64,000 nt of DNA from positions 345,001 to 409,000 of the forward strand of contig QEYB01001179.1 in the NCBI GenBank assembly GCA_017562135.1. Reading direction: 5' to 3'. Below, piece after piece: positions 58,303 to 64,000 of this stretch. Position numbers and translations under genes: made by a program. The DNA comes from Dipylidium caninum. Its lineage: Eukaryota; Platyhelminthes; Cestoda; Cyclophyllidea; Dipylidiidae. The notes below the pieces were generated by a model, which had not been told where the DNA came from, did no database searches, and was given only the letters and a program-made list of their open reading frames with translations. How positions within the stretch are numbered: the first letter of the stretch is position 1; every line of letters begins with the position of its first letter.

Positions 58303-61300
58303 CTGCGCGGGGAGGACGAGGCAAAGGGTGGGGCGGTGGGGGCGGGGAGGGGAGGGGAGGGGAAAAAGACGCTCGTTATGGCGGCTCAAACATCTCGATG
58401 GCCGCTGATTGGCCATTTTCCCTCTCTAGCCTTTCTTTTACTTCACAGGCTAATCACATTGTGCCTTGGGAGATTTGTGTGAACTGCTCGCGAGACGCAC
58501 TTCAACATCTACGCAAAATCGCATCAAAGGCATTTCTTCCCCTCTTCTTCGCCGCCCCAGTCGGGCAAAGGTCTGACTGCGCAGCACAGGCGGTTGGGTA
58601 CAAAATTCTCAATGATTTATGCGCCACTCCTTTTTGTTTTTCACAAAATCAAAGGAATCGCAGTCGTCAGGCCAGGTGGGGCGGGGCGGGGCGGGGGGCG
58701 ACGCGGCGGGCGAAGAGGCGATGACCCCTTGACATTTAGAAGGGCGAAAGCAAATGGCTGACGTGAGGCGCAGCGGTCGGGACCGAAGTGTGCCTTTCCA
58801 CGAGGTGAAGACGACGGACTGGAGAGCGTCTCTCCCGCCCTCTCTCGCGTTTGCCTCGGCAGCGGAAATGCCAGGAGTTTCCATGACTCATGACAGGCAG
58901 ACTTCGGGGCTTTAATGGTTAATTTATCGTTATCCGAGGTGCGTGGGGGGGGGGGGCGGGGTGGGCGAGGGAGCGACGAGAGGGCGGGCGAAGGGGCGCG
59001 TTTAGCATGGCGCAGGAACGGGAACAGACCTCGGCCTCCCCGTCCATGCTCCCACCCCACCGCCTGCGCCGCCTCCGCCGCCTCCGCTGCGAGGGTCATC
59101 CGCGCGCAAGCCGGGACGCTGTGGCGGGGCCATTAACCGGAAAAGGGGCTACTCGTCCCCAGGTGCACAACCGACACCGCGCGCTGTCTTACCGCGGAGT
59201 CTCCACTCGCCTCCTCGCGTCGCCGACACCGCACCGGCCGACCGGGCAAATTCTACGGCTCGTCGTCCACGACCAACTGAACGGGTAGAGGGGGGAGATG
59301 GCGAGGGGCGCGGATATCCCCGTCCGCCGGCGGGTCGCACGAAAGAAGCTGAGAGACGACGTTGTGCCTCTGGGTGCGCGGGGGTTGGCGGAGGTGGCAG
59401 GGGAAGGGGAAGGGGAAGGGGCAGAGGACTCCCCTCCTCAAGCCGCTCTCCGGAGCACCACGTCTACGGGCATCGTGGTGCCCGACACCTCCGTGTCCAA
59501 CCGAGGAGAGGCCGCAATCCCCTCCGCGTGAGTGGACTTGACGCACCTCTCGACGCGCCTGGGGGCCCGCCGTCGGAGGAGACTGCCTCCCGCGAGGAGA
59601 GAACGAAGACGTGGAGGAGGAGGAGGATGAGGAGGAGGAAAAAGTCAAAGTCTCCGCCACCGGCGATAGCAGTCCGCATGATTTTCGCGTCTTTCCTTTT
59701 CCACTGCTTCGAGAGCGGGTGTGACGGAGGCGGCTGCTTCGGGTCCGCATGCCAACCGGCTCCCCGAAGGTGAACGAGGGCGTCTTCGTCCCCGCGCATC
59801 CAACGTGGTGCCGTCTCGTCTCTTCGGGCGGCTGAGCGACGGGCGCAGACGAGGAGGCGCCTTGACGATTTCGCTCAGGCTGTCGCGTCACAAGTCCAGT
59901 TGTGCCGAATCCTCGGGGTATGCGGGCCCGCCCCGTTCGGAGGAGGCATCCCTCGCAGCTGCAGCTGCAATCGTCCACCACCAGGACGTCCGTCGCGACG
60001 TCGACGCGTGCTCGTCCCCGAGGTGGTCGGCTTGGCGCTGCTCCCGTCCACGGGGCAGTTTCGAGGCTCGAGACGACTCTTCGTCTGGCCGACGGCCTCA
60101 GGATGCCCCGGTGCCGTGGTAGACGACGACACGTGACATGGACGCGGGCGCGGGCGCGCCGCTGTCGAGCGAACTTCCTTTCCGCTCGGCGTGGCGTCTT
60201 TCTGGTCATTCGAGCCTCGTGCTCTTCCCGTCCCCCTTCTCGGTCGCTTTTCGACAGAATCCGAGATCGCCAGTTTCAAGCCTTTGTCGTCCACAGTGTC
60301 CATGGCGGTGGAAACTGCTCACGTGGCCACGAAGCCAACATAACTTGCGGACGGAAACGTTGCACTGCAAGGAAAGTTGCCTTCGCATCCCACATCGATG
60401 GCGAAAGTGAATGACTGCTTCGTCCTCGCCCGCCTCGCCTGGTCGTTTCAATGTCCCCTTGCGGTCGTGATGGCGCGACTCTCCGCTCCGCGTCGACGAG
60501 ACAGGTTTGCAGACGTGGTCCTACCATCTGCGGGAGGGAAAATCCTGCGTCTCCGTCTCCGTCTCTGTCTTTCGCCATCTTCGTAGTGACATACGGCACT
60601 TCGGAAGACGGGCGTTTTCTGACGGACGCAGGGGAGCAGAGCCAAGTGACGTTGGCCGCTCACGACACCTGGCACTGCTTCACTCCGCGGCGGCATTTCT
60701 CCCTGCCACACCACGGGACCGCTCCGCCTCCGTCACTTCAGCCGCCTCCACGAAGTCGAGGGGACTTGGCAACTTTGACGGTGCCACCTTCCACCCCGCG
60801 AACGCCGGTCTCCGCGGGTGTGTGTCTGTTAAACTTCCCCTTCGTCGTGACGCACCAAGACCGGCGTCGGCCGAGGCGGCTCGCGGCGAACCACGGCGGA
60901 GGAGGCATTCCTGTCCCCCCTGGGTGTCGGTGGAGTTGGTGACGCTGGCGCACACGCGGAGAAGGCGTGGCGCGGTGCTCGAGTGTCTCGGCCACCGTCG
61001 AATCCTCGTACACAGCAGCCGCGACATCAATTTTATCTCGACGCACACTTTTCCAACCGAGGCATCGTCAACGCAGCACGGAGCGCGATGCATCGCCGCA
61101 TAACATCTTGGCGGACGCCACAGTAGCGCGTCGCGAGCTCCTCGAGGAGATCGCGGAAGAGACCAATCATGCCGCCGCATGCTCGAGTGGAGACGAACCA
61201 CTTCCGCCCCTTCGCAGGCTTCCCGCGGGGTCGTCGCCCCACCTTCTGCCATCCCCCGTCAGTTAAGATGCCTTCGACGGGTGAGCACAAAGCGTCCACT

Positions 61301-61620
61301 CCGCGGCGGAGCGTCGACAATACGCACACCGCCCTGTGGCTCGCCTCGTCGACTCTGCACTCGAGGTGACCCGCTCCGCCGCGAACCGAGGCGTCGGGGT
61401 CCCACCTGACATCCGTCTGGATCGCCAACCCGCCGACACCGGCAGATGCACACAGAAGCGAGTTTCGCTGCTCCGCCACACACACAAAAACACCGCCGCC
61501 TCCCCTTTTCACACGTTAAAAAAAAAAAGATTTCTTTCTTCCACTCAACACAACGGAGTTATTCAAAGAGTCGCCTCACCACGGGCACCCCTGAAGAGTT
61601 TGACGCCACTTAAAGTTTTT
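58303..61620. other. GC-rich block with unresolved coding content
   Basis: Upstream (minus sense) of the gene ending at 57094, so more of its exons may lie here. Long frames are open on both strands at 59.25-60.3, 60.5-61.25 and 61.03-61.51 kb, but none matches a known family and composition alone explains them. The best splice-bounded candidate is plus-strand 59402-59529 (before a GTGAGT donor), encoding ...RSTTSTGIVVPDTSVSNRG.... G-runs at 58676-58697 and 58946-58963 and a GGGGAA array at 59400-59420 are present. Confidence 0.35.
59264..59351 (+). repeat. Direct repeat, copy 2
   Basis: Matches 56378-56454, with identical 49-bp and 20-bp blocks and an unrelated spacer of about 19 bp between them. 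The copies lie 2.9 kb apart, flanking the minus-strand gene. Confidence 0.85.
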
Positions 61621-64000
61621 TCAGACTGAAAACTAACTAGTGAAATTCGGAAACCTGTGCGCATCGCCCCACACTTCCGCCCACCCCGTCACAGGCCCCC
61701 TCCCGCCCTCCCGCCGGCCTGATTTATGACTGTTCATGTTTAACTAAACTGTCTAAACCATTTGACAGGGGAAGCAGATTTTCAAAAAAAGGCAAAATTT
61801 ACACCCTTCAACGCCAGGGGCGTGGCAAATATCCCTCCATCGGTGCTTCGAATTGTCTAATTATTTAGTGTGGTTTGAAGGAGAAAAAAAAACTGAACCA
61901 ATTACAGTAGAGGAGATTTTCGCCTCTTTTTTTGTTCTTGTCAGTGTCTTCCCGCTCGGGCTGTTAGACAAGCCACCCGGTATGATAATTCCCACTTGGA
62001 GATTACCTGGCCAACCGCCGGACGATGCATAACTAATGAGAAGACGTGGGCATGGCTCTCACAACGCCCCCCTCCCCCCCCCCGCTTTCCGGGCCCCGCG
62101 CCACCACCGCCGCCTCTCGCCTCCTCCTCCGCCTCTCGCCATCTGCTCTATCCCCTCGAGGGAGGATTCACCGAGCTGCGTTAATTATACAGGCGAGGTT
62201 TGGTAGGGCATTAATTATTTCCCCACACAACAGTAGGATTCAACCCGCGTCGTCTTTATTTAGCCTCTCCTTTCAAGATGCTGCGGACGACGGACGGCCA
62301 CGGGGGGGGAGAGGAGGGGGCGGGCAACAATGGTGGCAGCGTTTGTGATTTAACCAATGTACACGTAGTTATTTGCATTTGAACAACTTTAATCCCTCAT
62401 TCATAAATAATTTCCTTTTGTGAAAAGATGGCTTCTATTAACAAATCTATTGATTGATGATAATGCGTAGCACATCGATCGATTTTGCGGAATTAATTTT
62501 GTACGTCACTATGTGAGTCACTCATATCAAATTAGTCAGCATTATCGATCACTTTATCACTATTATTATTTCTAACTAATTTCCATTGCAATTAACAAAA
62601 AGATTTTACAAATGAAGATTAGCAATAATAGTAATGTTATCGATTTTCGATGTGACGCACTTCTACAACTTCGATTATTGATTTATTGTCCAATGTGATT
62701 ACTGTTTGAGTTCATCTTCTCCCCACACGTTGCCCAATGCAGATCATCGATCGATGCGGAGTCGTATTGGACGAGAGGGGGGTTGAGGTGAGGGGGAGGG
62801 GAAGGGGGTGCAGCTTCGCGCCCCTCGACTCAAAATTGCCTGCACATCACGTGGGCGGCATCGATTTTTTCTATTCCCGCTGGGACGAGTGAGGAGGACT
62901 AGCAACAAGTCCGGTCGATCGTCCACTTAGAATTCTTTAAACTAAAAAAAAAACAATTGTCCCATTAGCAAAAAAATTGCGTATCCATGTTGTGAGTCAA
63001 GTAGTTGGGACGAAGGTTAAAAGACTTCTAAAGACGAGCCACTCTAATTACCCTGTCGTAAACGTCACCCTCCTGCTGTTAGCCCTTAACGAGGGAGCGA
63101 CGGTCGAAGTGTGGGTGCGCATATCCGTTGCTACCAAACCTTCCCGCAATATCGGTGAAAAAATGTCCGCGACCGGCGGAGAACCAACCAGCAACAACGA
63201 CCTTGAGCACAGTTGCCTCACCTAACCCGAGAAAACACTGCTTTCATGATTGGTGGTATTCGTAAATAGGCAGATTTTATCCTGTTCTGAAGCGCCTAGC
63301 GACCTTTGCATTTTGCGAAAACACATTTCTAACACCACAAATATTCCTCGAATTAATTTCCGAGCCTGTATTACAACAGCACAGTTATTTTTTTCTCGAA
63401 ACTCCAATCACCCTACTGGTGGAGAATGTAATAGATTAGGAAAATTCTCTAATAAATGGCGCTTCGTTTGCATTACACACACTCACCCCTTTGGTTTCGC
63501 CTTCGCTTAAAGTCTGTTATTTGCTTGATTCCCCGACATATTGAAAGCCAGCTGTTGCAACCGATCGATCGATCGAGCATTGATTGATTGGTTGTGGGCG
63601 TTTGGACCAATGAGACTGGAGTGAGTAGCCGTTCACGCTCATTTCCCCAATCTGATTACGCCAAGGTCGGTCAGCCGGAGTTCCAAGCCAACGGCCTTGA
63701 AAACCAAATTACACTGGACTGAATAGTGAAAATACGCTTATTGAGGGGTTCTCATTTCAAAAATAATCTCCATTGCGAGACTTTTTAAATTATTATAAAA
63801 GAAATAGTGCTTTCGGCACCAGGCAGGTATTGTGGATTGATCGCGGGGTGTTATAATTGGCAAATCAGAACTTTCGAGCCACCAAATCGAATAAACCCAA
63901 ATCCATCGGTCACCTCAGATTACTCGTAAGCCTCACCCCCATTTTTAACACTAGTTTATTGCTTTTATTCTCACTTGGTGCCTCATTTGGTGAGAAAAGG
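61621..64000. other. AT-rich non-coding region with ATCGAT-type site clusters
   Basis: No coding exon recognised; a plus-strand frame at 62977-63225 has no family match. Dense ATCGAT and ATTGATTG motifs occur at 62447-62865 and 63562-63590. Confidence 0.5.
62447..62865. promoter_or_regulatory. Cluster of ATCGAT / ATTGAT homeodomain-type sites
   Basis: ATTGATTGAT at 62449, ATCGATCGAT at 62474, ATCGAT at 62544 and 62639, TCGATTATTGATTT at 62671, ATCGATCGAT at 62746 and ATCGAT at 62860. A given 6-mer is expected about once per 4 kb in random sequence. ATCGAT and ATTGAT are known cores for CUT/Onecut proteins, and ATCGAT also for DREF-type factors; a regulatory role here is inference. Confidence 0.45.

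Noticed and set aside
59253..61512. Long open frames on both strands in the GC-rich block
   Set aside because: Plus- and minus-strand frames are equally plausible and neither matches a family; reported only as unresolved.
1..64000. Transposable-element coding sequence, CRISPR arrays, rRNA genes, viral insertions
   Set aside because: No reverse transcriptase, integrase or transposase motifs, no regularly spaced repeats and no rRNA-like conserved blocks were seen by eye on either strand.

Overview
This is nuclear DNA from a metazoan, most likely a flatworm and probably a tapeworm (inference). The genes are intron-rich, with many introns of only 28-46 nt at canonical splice sites. The proteins are clear but divergent animal orthologues. 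There are no operons or bacterial signals, and long GC-rich stretches separate gene-dense blocks.

Layout. (1) 0.5-19.2 kb is compact. It holds a BRD7/BRD9-type bromodomain gene (+, 513-8200), the Fe-S co-chaperone HSCB (-, 8397-9234), the centriolar/flagellar coiled-coil gene CCDC146 (+, 10009-14557, 14 exons), replication protein A large subunit RPA1 (-, 14608-17745, 10 exons, 615 aa) and MOB4/phocein (+, 18276-19215). They sit in convergent and divergent pairs; CCDC146 and RPA1 end only 50 bp apart. (2) 19.2-26.3 kb has no recognisable gene and contains a GC-rich island at 20.5-22.7 kb. (3) 26.3-28.6 kb is a two-exon C2H2 zinc-finger gene (+). (4) 28.6-33.6 kb shows no gene. (5) 33.6-34.4 kb is the main exon of a CLIC-family gene (+). 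(6) 34.4-44.7 kb is a gene-free stretch with an inverted repeat, diverged repeats and ATCGAT/ATTGAT motifs. (7) 44.7-51.0 kb is a nine-exon pyruvate-kinase paralogue (-). It has an intact reading frame but has lost several catalytic residues, and is the most notable gene here. (8) 51-64 kb is mostly non-coding. It includes the 3' part of an unrecognised minus-strand protein (57.1-58.3 kb) that ends in a PDZ-binding-like motif, a GC-rich block with many shadow reading frames, and a dense cluster of ATCGAT sites near 62.5-62.9 kb.

The genes are unrelated in pathway: chromatin (SWI/SNF), Fe-S assembly, cilium/centriole, DNA replication/repair, STRIPAK signalling, transcription, GST-fold redox/channel protein and a metabolic pseudoenzyme. 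Gene models were built by hand from splice sites, frame continuity and remembered family motifs. Exon phases close exactly for RPA1, MOB4, CCDC146 and the pyruvate-kinase paralogue.
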